A DNA stretch of 64,000 nucleotides, taken from the NCBI GenBank assembly GCA_002304345.1, contig NEUU01000017.1:22642-86641 (forward strand), written 5' to 3'. A model generated the notes under the pieces. It had not been told where the DNA came from, made no database searches, and saw only the letters and a list, made by a program, of their open reading frames with translations. The position numbers and the translations under genes are program-made. The DNA comes from Verrucomicrobia bacterium Tous-C9LFEB. Its GTDB lineage: Bacteria; Verrucomicrobiota; Verrucomicrobiia; Methylacidiphilales; UBA1321. Positions 26,209 to 33,792 of the stretch are shown in pieces; the first letter of the stretch is position 1; the number at the start of each line of letters is the position of its first letter.

Positions 26209-26382
26209 ATGACCGATTCTCAAGTGCAGTTGATTCTAAATAAACTGGACGAAGTTAAGGCCGCGATCCGGGCGCTGGACGTCTCTCACGAGATTTCTTC
26301 GAGCCGGAATGTGCTGGCTGAGGTACGGGATGCGGTTGAGGATCTGAAGCCGCTGTTAAAGACGCTTTCAGAGAAGCCTTGA
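26209..26382 (+). CDS. Small rightward phage protein
   Basis: 57 residues, helical (VQLILNKLDEVKAAIRAL and EVRDAVEDLKPLLKTLSEKP), found by direct translation. It begins just after repeat copy 2, which carries GGAGGTGG, exactly as the gene at 25844 follows copy 1. Function unknown; the parallel leaders suggest co-regulation. Confidence 0.5.
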   Translation: MTDSQVQLILNKLDEVKAAIRALDVSHEISSSRNVLAEVRDAVEDLKPLLKTLSEKP

Positions 26383-26512
26383 CGGCCAACTCCACCGCGC
26401 CCTGCAGGGCTTGAATTTCCGTCAGGCGTCCGCACTCCAGATCCGCTACCAGATGGACGGCGGCGGGAGTGACGCGTTTGGTGAAGGCTTCGAGGAGTTG
26501 GATGGTAGTCAT
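26255..26512 (-). CDS. Small phage protein of unknown function
   Basis: 85 residues; the first 50 (LLEAFTKRVTPAAVHLVADL, then LTEIQALQGAVELAVKASL) look genuine. The distal part is antisense to the rightward gene at 26209-26382 and is low-complexity, so the functional product may be shorter. Confidence 0.4.
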   Translation of the reverse strand: MTTIQLLEAFTKRVTPAAVHLVADLECGRLTEIQALQGAVELAVKASLKASLTAASDPQPHPVPQPAHSGSKKSRERRPAPGSRP

Positions 26513-26546
26513 TGGGCTGTTTCCTTTTTGGTTCTGGAGTGCGGGT

Positions 26547-26771
26547 TTAGGCTTTCGGGGTAGTAGTGCCGGTTCCTAGACGCATAATGACGGTTTTGTC
26601 GTCTAAGTTGATCTCATGCGTCCATTCCGCCATCACGAGTCGCACTGCAAATCTCGTGCATTGTTCGGGAGTAACTGAGAGGCCATGCGCAAACTGGGAA
26701 AAGTTAAACTTCTCCATGCGGGAAAGGGGTGAACACATGTCCTCCATTGTCATCTCTGGTGGATTTTTCAT
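26547..26771 (-). CDS. Small phage protein of unknown function
   Basis: 74 residues, with FSQFAHGLSVTPEQCTRFAV and a beta-rich end closing in TTTPKA. It overlaps the ribbon-helix-helix gene stop as ATGA, so the two are coupled; it may be a partner of that regulator. Confidence 0.5.
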   Translation of the reverse strand: MKNPPEMTMEDMCSPLSRMEKFNFSQFAHGLSVTPEQCTRFAVRLVMAEWTHEINLDDKTVIMRLGTGTTTPKA

Positions 26772-26935
26772 TTAATATGTCCCGTTAACGCAACGAGATC
26801 CCCGCGTCTCACAGACAGTAAGAGTCGGCGTATGGCCATTCGCGCAACATCAGTCGGCTTTAAGCCATTCTCTTCGGCAACACGGTCCAATTCTCCGCGA
26901 GTGTCCTCCGGTAAGCGGATTGTTAAGTTTTTCAT
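26768..26935 (-). CDS. Ribbon-helix-helix regulator (leftward)
   Basis: 55 residues of the MetJ/Arc/CopG fold: a basic strand KNLTIRLPED, then ELDRVAEENGLKPTDVARMA and a terminal helix. ATG 26935 gives the exact domain start. It is divergent from a second ribbon-helix-helix gene across an AT-rich 87-bp gap, the arrangement expected of a lysis-lysogeny or early-gene switch. Confidence 0.7.
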   Translation of the reverse strand: MKNLTIRLPEDTRGELDRVAEENGLKPTDVARMAIRRLLLSVRRGDLVALTGHIK

Positions 26936-27022
26936 GCAAGGCAAAACGTAAGACAAATTGCAGGACATTGCAATAAAAAAATTATATTGTATTTCGCATT
27001 ACATGTATTTACTTTGCGATGC
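26936..27022. promoter_or_regulatory. Divergent promoter-operator region
   Basis: An AT-rich gap between two divergent DNA-binding genes. It contains the inverted repeat ATTGCA-N6-TGCAAT at 26957-26974 and the palindrome TACATGTA at 27000-27007, both plausible sites for ribbon-helix-helix dimers. AT-rich stretches (AAAAAAATTATATTG) could provide -10 elements in both directions; exact promoters cannot be fixed by eye. Confidence 0.5.
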
Positions 27023-27331
27023 GTGAAAAGTAGGTCATTTACAATTCGACTCGACGAGGATGAGAGAACTGCTCTCGAGGACTTAGCTAGGAGGTCTAAA
27101 AGAAAACCTTCTGAGCTTATAAGGCTTGCGATTGAAAACTTATGTCTGCAAGCAGACATGAACGGGGGAGAACTCTATCTCCTATCTGAAACTGACGGCG
27201 CTAAGAAACACGTGGCGGAAAAATTCCTTTCTAACCTTGCTTCCGTTTATGGTGGACTAGATAAGGTGCCTACCGAATTTCTTCCGAAGTCAAATAAAGT
27301 GAGTTACTTTTCTAAAAAGAAATTAGCGTGA
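27023..27331 (+). CDS. Ribbon-helix-helix regulator (rightward), GTG start
   Basis: 102 residues. RSFTIRLDEDERTALEDLAR and KPSELIRLAIENL form a ribbon-helix-helix domain; about 50 further residues form a polar tail. GTG 27023 puts the basic strand at the N-terminus as usual for the fold; an upstream TTG at 26987 would add cysteine/aromatic residues and sit in the operator. AT-richer than its neighbours. Confidence 0.65.
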   Translation: MKSRSFTIRLDEDERTALEDLARRSKRKPSELIRLAIENLCLQADMNGGELYLLSETDGAKKHVAEKFLSNLASVYGGLDKVPTEFLPKSNKVSYFSKKKLA

Positions 27332-27431
27332 TACTTAAAATCAGCCCGGATGGAGACCGGCGATGGATGGTTCTGAGTTGATATATAAGAACTACTTGAC
27401 GGGTGATACGCCGAAATCCTAGCGTGATCCC

Positions 27432-27875
27432 ATGAAAACCTTCCTTCTGTTTTTTATGGTCGCCCTGACAGTGTGGACCATGCAACCCATCCACGCCCAA
27501 AGCAACGCAGTGCGGACGATGACCATCGACAAGATCAACGAGGAACTCTACTCCCTCGACGAAACCGCAATCCTGAAACTGCGGTTCGAATATCGGAGCG
27601 AGATCAAGCAGCTCTCCGCCACGCTCGGCTCCTGCAATCTCTGGGATAAAAAAGGAAACAACATCTATGTGGAATTCCCCACCGAAGGCATGCGCTTTTT
27701 TCGGAACCTGCCCACAGCCAGCGGCGGGCATGACTACTACGTGTTTGTCACCGCTGCCCCGGAGCTACTCCAGAACAAGGCGGGGGCGACGTATGAGGGA
27801 CCGAAGCTGCTCGCCCATGGCACGACTATGATGCAGGGCTTTAGCAGCGGGAGTGCTCCCACTTACAAGTGGTAA
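27432..27875 (+). CDS. Small exported protein, prophage moron candidate
   Basis: 147 residues with a clear signal peptide (FLLFFMVALTVW core, cleavage near IHAQ). The mature part is not recognised. It is one of few rightward genes in the prophage, placed next to the switch region, so it may be expressed from the lysogen and alter the host envelope. That role is inference. Confidence 0.6.
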   Translation: MKTFLLFFMVALTVWTMQPIHAQSNAVRTMTIDKINEELYSLDETAILKLRFEYRSEIKQLSATLGSCNLWDKKGNNIYVEFPTEGMRFFRNLPTASGGHDYYVFVTAAPELLQNKAGATYEGPKLLAHGTTMMQGFSSGSAPTYKW

Positions 27876-27893
27876 GTCGTAAAGAGAATCTAC

Positions 27894-28160
27894 TTACAGG
27901 GTGCCGGTAATACCGACGCCCTTTTTTAATACCATCTTCTCCGCATAGCGGGTGAGGAGGGTAATCAGGTCCGCCTTGCGCTTGGCCTTGGAACGCCCGC
28001 GAAGCTGGAGTCGAGTGAGTTCAGCGCGGAGTTCCTTGACGGTCCAGAGGTTGAAATTCGGGATGGTCGCGCCGCCGCGATTCCAGAGGCGGAGCGTGGC
28101 GGGCTGGACGGTCGAACGAAAGCGGGGAGTGGCGGTGATGTTGGAAAAAATGGTCTTCAT
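27894..28160 (-). CDS. SAP-domain-like small DNA-binding protein
   Basis: 88 residues. LWTVKELRAELTRLQLRGRS followed by KAKRKADLITLLTRY fits the SAP helix-extended-helix DNA-binding motif. The N-terminal TPRFRSTVQPATLRLWNRGG is basic. ATG 28160 is used; the frame extends to 28199. It is preceded by a palindrome cluster (28200-28270) that probably controls it. Confidence 0.6.
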   Translation of the reverse strand: MKTIFSNITATPRFRSTVQPATLRLWNRGGATIPNFNLWTVKELRAELTRLQLRGRSKAKRKADLITLLTRYAEKMVLKKGVGITGTL

Positions 28161-28199
28161 ACTATCTGCTACGGCATCTTTCGTGCCGACTTGAAACAA

Positions 28200-28270
28200 T
28201 ATAGAAATCTACAGTATAGAATTATTTTCTATAGTACATGTCTATATGAAAATGCTATATAGAATCTATA
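28200..28270. promoter_or_regulatory. Cluster of TATAGA/TCTATA palindromes, operator-like
   Basis: Four dyads in 71 bp: TATAGA-AA-TCTACA (28200), TATAGAA-N5-TTCTATA (28215-28233), TATAG-N7-CTATA (28230-28246) and TATAGA-A-TCTATA (28258-28270). The stretch is far more AT-rich than its surroundings and lies upstream of the SAP-like gene. Spacing between half-sites varies, as for a repressor bound at several sites; TATAGT-like -10 boxes overlap them. Confidence 0.6.
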
Positions 28271-28322
28271 CAGCGTGAGCGAAACGAGACAGGCGCGTTG
28301 ATCAAAACCACCCCCTTGCCCG

Positions 28323-28344
28323 ATCCTTCGACTTCGCTCAGGAT
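28323..28344. repeat. REP-like short palindrome
   Basis: ATCCT and AGGAT arms flank TCGACTTCGCTC. The sequence is of the type scattered in many GC-rich genomes as intergenic repeats. It overlaps the 3' end of a small gene. Confidence 0.4.
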
Positions 28345-28505
28345 GACGGACGTGGAGGCGGCTTTGGAATTGCGGCCGCAAGCCGTTCGCTGGTGGCGAG
28401 TCGCTTTTGTGTGCGCCGGATTCGAGCGGAGTTGAGCTGCCGATGGAGCGTGTCGGCGTGGTGGTTGAATAGGGCGGTTTTCTGGATCTCAGTTGGTTCA
28501 TTCAT
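28338..28505 (-). CDS. Small phage protein of unknown function
   Basis: 55 residues, basic and helical (HADTLHRQLNSARIRRTQKR), with a proline-rich end that reads through the REP-like repeat. The start overlaps the upstream stop by 8 nt. Confidence 0.45.
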   Translation of the reverse strand: MNEPTEIQKTALFNHHADTLHRQLNSARIRRTQKRLATSERLAAAIPKPPPRPSS

Positions 28506-28650
28506 GATGGCCTTTCCCTTGGACGGCGAGGGCGACACGATAGCGAGCGTGGGCGAGGAGACGTTTGAGGAGTGCCATAAACTTCACCGTCTCCCAGCCT
28601 GTAATAAACTCGTAGGCGAGAGCGATTTCGTGTTCATCGTCGGACGTCAT
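28498..28650 (-). CDS. Small phage protein of unknown function
   Basis: 50 residues found by direct translation (starts MTSDDEHEIALAYEFITGWE, then an amphipathic basic helix). It fits exactly between the endolysin stop and the next small gene, with overlap. A lysis-cassette accessory is possible. Confidence 0.45.
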   Translation of the reverse strand: MTSDDEHEIALAYEFITGWETVKFMALLKRLLAHARYRVALAVQGKGHHE

Positions 28651-28652
28651 GA

Positions 28653-29183
28653 TTAAGCCGGGAGCGCACGGGCCGGGAGGCGGAGGGCCGTGGCAGCGGG
28701 GAAGCGGGAAGGGTGGCGGAGATGGCGGACCACTTCGCGACCATCGCGGCTGCCATCATCGTTGCTATTGCCTTCGACCGTGGCGGCGGCGCGACCGTCC
28801 GGAGTCGACTGCCAGCCGTCGCGAACGATAATCGTGATGTGAGAGACCTTGGGGGAGAGGACGAGAATATCGCCCGCCATGGGGATGTACGATGGATCTG
28901 AGAAGGTGAAGAGTTCGCAGCCATTCGCCAACGCCCACGCCCGCCATTGCGCCACAGCGGGGAAACGCGGCGGGATCGGGAGCGAGAGGAGGGGAGAGAG
29001 CTGATCGGCCTCCTGAACGCACCACGAGACGAAGGCGGAGCACCACGGCTGCCGGTCGATCATCCCGTTCGGGTACGTCGTCGCGAGCCAGTACTTGGCG
29101 ATGCCCGGTCCCTGATTTGGCGAGGTCTCGTGAACGCCGAGTTCTTTTTCCGCCACCGCCGCAATCAGGCTTTGCGGAGTCAT
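28653..29183 (-). CDS. Endolysin, CHAP / NlpC-P60-like peptidase
   Basis: 176 residues. Catalytic Cys48 in PWCSAFVSW, His115 in KVSHITIIV and Asn139 in VEGNSN give the Cys-His-Asn set of CHAP-type peptidoglycan amidases/endopeptidases. No signal peptide, so release depends on the holin. The last 25 residues are arginine/alanine-rich. It overlaps the upstream lipoprotein gene by 4 nt in a lysis cassette. Confidence 0.82.
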   Translation of the reverse strand: MTPQSLIAAVAEKELGVHETSPNQGPGIAKYWLATTYPNGMIDRQPWCSAFVSWCVQEADQLSPLLSLPIPPRFPAVAQWRAWALANGCELFTFSDPSYIPMAGDILVLSPKVSHITIIVRDGWQSTPDGRAAATVEGNSNDDGSRDGREVVRHLRHPSRFPAATALRLPARALPA

Positions 29184-29410
29184 TTCGCTTTCAGCTCCTT
29201 GATCTCAGCGCGAAGGCGGGTGTTTTCGTCGAGGAGGGCGTTGATCAACCGGGGATAGGCTTGGCGGGCGGCTTCGAAGTCGGGATGCGTGGTGAGGGCG
29301 CTGGAGCCGTTGGTGACCACGCCGCTATTTGTCAGCGGGGTAGCGCACGCGGCCAGAGACAGGATCAACACCATAACGCACAGCGTCCGCATTATATTGG
29401 AGTTCGTCAT
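29180..29410 (-). CDS. Small lipoprotein, possible outer spanin
   Basis: 76 residues with a lipobox (LSLAAC) after a short hydrophobic signal and a C-terminal coiled-coil helix (LLDENTRLRAEIKELKAK). AAGGAA lies 7 nt upstream of the ATG. It partly overlaps the next gene upstream in another frame, as Rz/Rz1 spanin pairs often do. Confidence 0.6.
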   Translation of the reverse strand: MTNSNIMRTLCVMVLILSLAACATPLTNSGVVTNGSSALTTHPDFEAARQAYPRLINALLDENTRLRAEIKELKAK

Positions 29411-29522
29411 CGCGTTCCTTTCGTGCCGCCTGAATTTCGGCCTCGGTCGGGGTCGGGGCCGTCTTGGCCTTCCACGAAAAGAACGAACCGAGGAACGAAA
29501 AAAAGGCGGCGAGCGTAGCCAT
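29325..29522 (-). CDS. Small membrane protein, possible inner spanin
   Basis: 65 residues: an N-terminal hydrophobic segment (LAAFFSFLGSFFSW), then a charged helix (AEIQAARKERDDEL). It overlaps the lipoprotein gene by 86 nt out of frame. The pair resembles a spanin i/o unit, but the coiled coil here is short, so this is tentative. Confidence 0.5.
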   Translation of the reverse strand: MATLAAFFSFLGSFFSWKAKTAPTPTEAEIQAARKERDDELQYNADAVRYGVDPVSGRVRYPADK

Positions 29523-29524
29523 GG

Positions 29525-30181
29525 TTAGTAGGCGGCAATGGCCGCGTCGATCCCAGTCGTGAAGCCGGTGAGGGCGCTCTTCACCGCGTCGGCGGAGAGC
29601 ATGACCAGGACATCACTCATCGCATCCGTGAACGTCTTCCAGTGGTCTTTCGCGGGGAGGAGCGTCACCATCCCATTCACGACAGACGCGGCGGTGAAGC
29701 CCTGTGTCTGGGCGAGCTTCAGGTAGGTCACCACGCTGGAGAGGATCGCCTTCTTTTCCGCGAGATCGGTATCATCACCCTTCGAGAGCGAAAGCACCCA
29801 GCACGAAAAACCGTAAGCGGTGACTTGAGCGCCGTTCTGGATCACCGCGTTGGTCTGGACTGTGGTCGACGTGACGGCGGTGGACGCCGAGTCCAGCGCG
29901 GCACATCCGCCGAGAATACCGAAGGGGAGAAGGAGGGCTAGTAAGAGCGCGGCCTTGTTGATCTTCGAATCGACGGCAGGTGCTTCGTCCGGAGGGACTG
30001 GGCTCTGCTTCAGGTAGAACGCGGCGGAGACCAGCGCGGAGACCGTGCAGGCCGTGAGGAGGGAACGCCAGCCGTCCGTCAGGTTAAACTTCAGCGGGTC
30101 GACCACGATCAGAGTGATGGCATTAACAAAACCGCCGATGAAGGCGGCGAGGAGGGACTTGGCCCAGCGTTGGAGAGTCAT
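29525..30181 (-). CDS. Holin-like membrane protein fused to a lipoprotein-like domain
   Basis: 218 residues. The first 60 have two hydrophobic helices (AAFIGGFVNAITLIVV and SLLTACTVSALVSAAFY) as in small phage holins. Then a new signal-like segment with a lipobox-type LGGC appears at about residues 78-93, followed by a soluble helical domain. No internal start codon separates the parts in a usable position, so this is a single frame. It may be a natural fusion of holin and lipoprotein genes. Confidence 0.55.
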   Translation of the reverse strand: MTLQRWAKSLLAAFIGGFVNAITLIVVDPLKFNLTDGWRSLLTACTVSALVSAAFYLKQSPVPPDEAPAVDSKINKAALLLALLLPFGILGGCAALDSASTAVTSTTVQTNAVIQNGAQVTAYGFSCWVLSLSKGDDTDLAEKKAILSSVVTYLKLAQTQGFTAASVVNGMVTLLPAKDHWKTFTDAMSDVLVMLSADAVKSALTGFTTGIDAAIAAY

Positions 30182-30254
30182 GGGAATTTTCTTTCGGGTG
30201 AGGGTTGAATTTCTGATTGCGTTTGAAGGGTTCGGAAATCGCGGGCTGTCAACA

Positions 30255-30491
30255 CTACGGGTGCAGGCGGGGGAACCAGTCCTTCACGAAGGTGTAAACC
30301 GCCGTGACTGTCGCCACCACGCCGCTGCCGATCCAGAGAATGCGCTCCAGCCGGGCCACGCGGCGGCGGTTGTCGAACGTGAAAAAGGCGATACCTTTGA
30401 TCTCCATGCCTTCGTCACCCATCAAAGCGCGTTCCATGCGCTCGGTGCGTTCACACAACTGGTTGAATTTTTTCTCCTGAGCGGGATTCAT
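30255..30491 (-). CDS. Small membrane protein, holin / XhlA-like
   Basis: 78 residues: N-terminal helix with basic/acidic heptads (EKKFNQLCERTERMERAL), then a single membrane helix (ILWIGSGVVATVTAVYTF) and a positive end. The layout matches XhlA-type lysis accessory proteins. The open frame to 30692 upstream lies within the tail-fibre gene and is ignored. Confidence 0.55.
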   Translation of the reverse strand: MNPAQEKKFNQLCERTERMERALMGDEGMEIKGIAFFTFDNRRRVARLERILWIGSGVVATVTAVYTFVKDWFPRLHP

Positions 30492-30511
30492 AAAGAAGGG
30501 TGGATGGGGAA

Positions 30512-32515
30512 TTACATCGTCACGACACCGACCGGGACGGGGAGCACGCGGATCAGTTGGCCATCGGAGCCGGATTCCAGGGCAACGGCGATCACGCGGT
30601 AGGAGCCCGCCGCGCTCGGGATCTTGCGCAGTTTGCCCTTGTCCGCCGACGTGGCCGTGTCCGCCAAAACAAGCTGATCGCCGGGAACGCACGTCCCCTT
30701 CAGGTAGGCGTATTGCGGCTGGCTCGCGTCGAAGGGGCGAAGCGTGACGCTTGTGCCCGATCCGGAGCCGCCCGAGGTGACGACGAAAAACGTCAGGTCC
30801 GTGATCGCATTCGGAAGGTAGGCGTTGGCCGTACCGGACGCATCGCGGACCTCGACGAGGTAACCGACCTTGGCCGAGAGATCCTCGCCTGCGATCATGG
30901 AGAAATCACCACTCGATACCGTTAAAGCGGCGACCCATCCCGTGTTGCCCGTACCCGATTCCTTCGTGTAAAGCGTCGAGCCGCGTGCTCCATCGGAACG
31001 CAGGTGAAGTGAGCCCACCGGGGCCGTCACCGCGCTCTCCGGCGAACCAGCGCCGGAAAGAATCTTGGACGTGGAGGCGAAGGTCACCCCTTTGCCTGTC
31101 CCGCTCAAAACGAGGTTTCCAATCGGCGCGAAATCACCACTACTGTTCAAGGTGGCAATGTCCGTACCTGAGGTGATCGAGGTTGCTCCCGTGCGAAAAT
31201 GGAAGGTTCCCCCCGCTCCAATGCAGAAGCCAAACTCAAACGAGTGCACGGTCAATCCGTAAACAAAATCACCATCATCGTAGAGGCGAAGGCGATTCAC
31301 CTTGCCGTCATTGATCGTTCCAGCCGTACCAAAGTTGATGATGGCATCCGGACTCGAGAATCGAAGCGCGCCGGATTGCGTGGTGGTCCCTAAGAGAGTG
31401 CGAGCCGCGTTGGCCGAAGCTTTATCCGCCAAAACCTCCCGTTGTGCCGCCGTGATGAATAATTCCGTGTCGATATCGTCGACGAAAGTTGCACCCCAAT
31501 TGTGAAAGTAATCACCCACCGGGTTCGAATAATAATAACTCGACACCGTTTGCGTTGTAAAAGCGGCAAAGTCGGTCGTGCTTTTCAGAAGAGCGGAGCC
31601 AAGCACGAACACGTAAAACTGATATTTTCCATCGGGGGTTTGATGCGGCGCACCATCCAGATTGGTTACAAGCAAGGGAGCCCCTTCGCCCGTACTAATC
31701 ACCGAATAACCATTATAACCGCTAAAGGGGCTGGAACTGGTGGCGTGAAAAATCGCCAGTCCGGGACCGTAATCGGAGCCAATCGCATGATAGACCGATC
31801 CGATTTTCACGATGGACTGTACGTGGCACTTGTTTCCCGAGAACGTGCCGGTGATCTGGATTGGCGTACCAAAGGTAGTACTCGCCCCTGCCGGATAGAA
31901 TGGGACGGCCCATGACTTCGTCGGCGCATCCGCCGACGAGGTGAAGACGTAAAGTTGATCGTCTACTTGCTGCACCCCGTTATGCCAGAGCCAGTGATTA
32001 GCTGGGTCGAGCAATGAAGTCATGTCGGGAGTGGTGATGTTGGTCCATGTCTTTCCGTCAGGAGACGTCACCATGCCGAACTTGGCCGAATAAGTTGGCA
32101 CGGCAAAGGGGTCGGGAAACATTGTGGTGAAGGCCATATAGAACGCGCCATTCACTCGGAGAATCTTGGGGTCTCGAATCGTGGGATAGACCCCATCGGC
32201 GGCGACGATGTAAGAATAGGTGTTACTGATAATGTGGGGGTTAATCCCGTCTTGCGCAGCATAAAGGCGGACGCCAATTCCAGTATATCCTGCCCCCTCA
32301 GTAAATGAGGCGAGAAGATAAGTCCCCGTGGGAACGGAGTATTTCAAGTTCCCCGTCATATTTACTGGTCCGCTGAACGTATTTGTTTTGGTAAACGTGT
32401 TGGGCTGGTTCTGGAGAGCGCGGGACTCTTGAGCGCGGACTCGCGGGGCGAAGAGAATCCAGACGAGGAGGCAGGTGGCGAGGGCGAGGAGCAAGGAGCG
32501 GTCGTGGGAGTTCAT
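30512..32515 (-). CDS. Tail fibre / receptor-binding protein with five-bladed-propeller-like domain
   Basis: 667 residues. It opens with a signal-peptide-like segment (DRSLLLALATCLLVWILF, then RVRAQ), unusual for a virion protein. Residues of about 65-340 resemble GH43/GH32-type propellers: YPTIRDPKILRVNGAFYMAF and FGMVTSPDGKTWTNI; acidic residues could be catalytic. The C-terminal half has repeated Gly/Ser/Thr-rich strands typical of trimeric fibres. Probably it binds or cleaves a surface glycan. ATG 32515 overlaps the stop region of the next gene upstream by a few bases. Confidence 0.6.
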   Translation of the reverse strand: MNSHDRSLLLALATCLLVWILFAPRVRAQESRALQNQPNTFTKTNTFSGPVNMTGNLKYSVPTGTYLLASFTEGAGYTGIGVRLYAAQDGINPHIISNTYSYIVAADGVYPTIRDPKILRVNGAFYMAFTTMFPDPFAVPTYSAKFGMVTSPDGKTWTNITTPDMTSLLDPANHWLWHNGVQQVDDQLYVFTSSADAPTKSWAVPFYPAGASTTFGTPIQITGTFSGNKCHVQSIVKIGSVYHAIGSDYGPGLAIFHATSSSPFSGYNGYSVISTGEGAPLLVTNLDGAPHQTPDGKYQFYVFVLGSALLKSTTDFAAFTTQTVSSYYYSNPVGDYFHNWGATFVDDIDTELFITAAQREVLADKASANAARTLLGTTTQSGALRFSSPDAIINFGTAGTINDGKVNRLRLYDDGDFVYGLTVHSFEFGFCIGAGGTFHFRTGATSITSGTDIATLNSSGDFAPIGNLVLSGTGKGVTFASTSKILSGAGSPESAVTAPVGSLHLRSDGARGSTLYTKESGTGNTGWVAALTVSSGDFSMIAGEDLSAKVGYLVEVRDASGTANAYLPNAITDLTFFVVTSGGSGSGTSVTLRPFDASQPQYAYLKGTCVPGDQLVLADTATSADKGKLRKIPSAAGSYRVIAVALESGSDGQLIRVLPVPVGVVTM

Positions 32516-32519
32516 AAAA

Positions 32520-33275
32520 TTAAGCGCGGCGAATCCAGTAATAGTTGTTGGTGGAGGCGTTGAAATCGTCGGGAGCGATGATGTCGACATCGTCGGGAGC
32601 CAGCCCGGTGGCGGGCCAGAACTGAAATTCGTTCAGCTTCCCGTTCGTGAATTCCGTGGTGATGAAGCGGCGGAAGGATTTCGGGCGGACGATGCCGCCC
32701 GCCGTGATCACGCCGTCGAGATTAGTGGAACCGCCCCCGACCAGTCCGGTGACGAGGGGGAGAAATTTGGGGTAGTAATAATCCGAGTCAGCAATCGGAA
32801 AAGCTTCATCGACCGTACCGGTATGAATGGGAGCGCCGGGGATGACCTGATTGCGGATCTTGATCGGGAATTGGCAGATGGTGTTGTGATCGCCATCCGG
32901 GGTGATGATTTCGACTTCAAAGACAGCGGCTTTTTCCGCCGCGCCGGCCAACAGGTCCGCCACGCCATCGACGGCCATATCGAGTTTCGCGGAGCGGAAA
33001 TTGATGTCGACGAAGGTCCATGTGTCCTGAAAGGTGGCGGGGTTTGGATTGCCAAGAACGCCGATAGCGATCTTGATATTATACGCCGCGTTGGAGGATT
33101 CGGCGGCGTAGCTATTCACGCTCGTCGAGGAATCGACGATGGCTACCTCCCAGACGCGATTATCGCCAAGCACCATGTCAGGCAGCCCGGAGATCTTGGT
33201 GAAGAGTTCAGCGGATTGGACGAGGGACTCGGTGATCGACTTGGCATTCTTGTCGACGAAGATTCGGATGGCCAT
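32520..33275 (-). CDS. Phage tail-associated structural protein
   Basis: 251 residues, beta-rich and not recognised by motif. It lies between tail genes and the fibre gene, where distal tail or baseplate proteins occur. A short upstream frame (to 33296) is ignored since MAIRIFVDKN gives a better start. Confidence 0.5.
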   Translation of the reverse strand: MAIRIFVDKNAKSITESLVQSAELFTKISGLPDMVLGDNRVWEVAIVDSSTSVNSYAAESSNAAYNIKIAIGVLGNPNPATFQDTWTFVDINFRSAKLDMAVDGVADLLAGAAEKAAVFEVEIITPDGDHNTICQFPIKIRNQVIPGAPIHTGTVDEAFPIADSDYYYPKFLPLVTGLVGGGSTNLDGVITAGGIVRPKSFRRFITTEFTNGKLNEFQFWPATGLAPDDVDIIAPDDFNASTNNYYWIRRA

Positions 33276-33292
33276 CGAGTTCAGCCGGGATG

Positions 33293-33787
33293 TCAACCCT
33301 TCACGGCGTGCGTCGGGGAGGCGAGGGCGTAGCTGTTATAAAACTCCAGCTCGGGCGGGCAGGGCCACGAGGGCGGGGGTGGAATCCGGAACGAGCCGTT
33401 AGGGTAATAAGCCCGAAACGTGGGCGGATCGGAGTAGTAGTTCGGGTTCGTTCCGGGATTGGCGGCGATGCTATTGCCGGTGCGATTCTCGCCGCCCTTA
33501 AAACTAAGGGATTCTTGGTTGGCATACTCGATCCGCACGGACCAAGGATAGTTCACCCAGGCGCCGCCCCACCCGTCGAAGGTGGAGACTTCGATCCGAT
33601 CCGCGACGAAGAGGGGGCCGCTGTAGCCCCACGAGAAATCGCCATACCAGCCGAGGTTACGCTGCGGGTCTAAAACAATCCGGCCATTGACCGCCAGACA
33701 GACATCGTCGTCGGGACGGTTGGCAAAGGTGAACAGGATCGCCTTGGGCCGGGGCGGCTGCAGGATGAATTCGACCGGGCGGAACAT
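33293..33787 (-). CDS. Phage tail-associated protein of unknown function
   Basis: 164 residues, starting MFRPVEFILQPPRPKAIL; rich in Trp/Tyr and Pro, beta-type. Not recognised. The frame runs on to 34156 but that part is antisense/out-of-frame to the next structural gene. Confidence 0.5.
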   Translation of the reverse strand: MFRPVEFILQPPRPKAILFTFANRPDDDVCLAVNGRIVLDPQRNLGWYGDFSWGYSGPLFVADRIEVSTFDGWGGAWVNYPWSVRIEYANQESLSFKGGENRTGNSIAANPGTNPNYYSDPPTFRAYYPNGSFRIPPPPSWPCPPELEFYNSYALASPTHAVKG

Positions 33788-33792
33788 GGCGG

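Noticed and set aside
27312..27731. Minus-strand frame of 139 codons
   Set aside because: Antisense to the exported protein 27432-27875, which has a convincing signal peptide.
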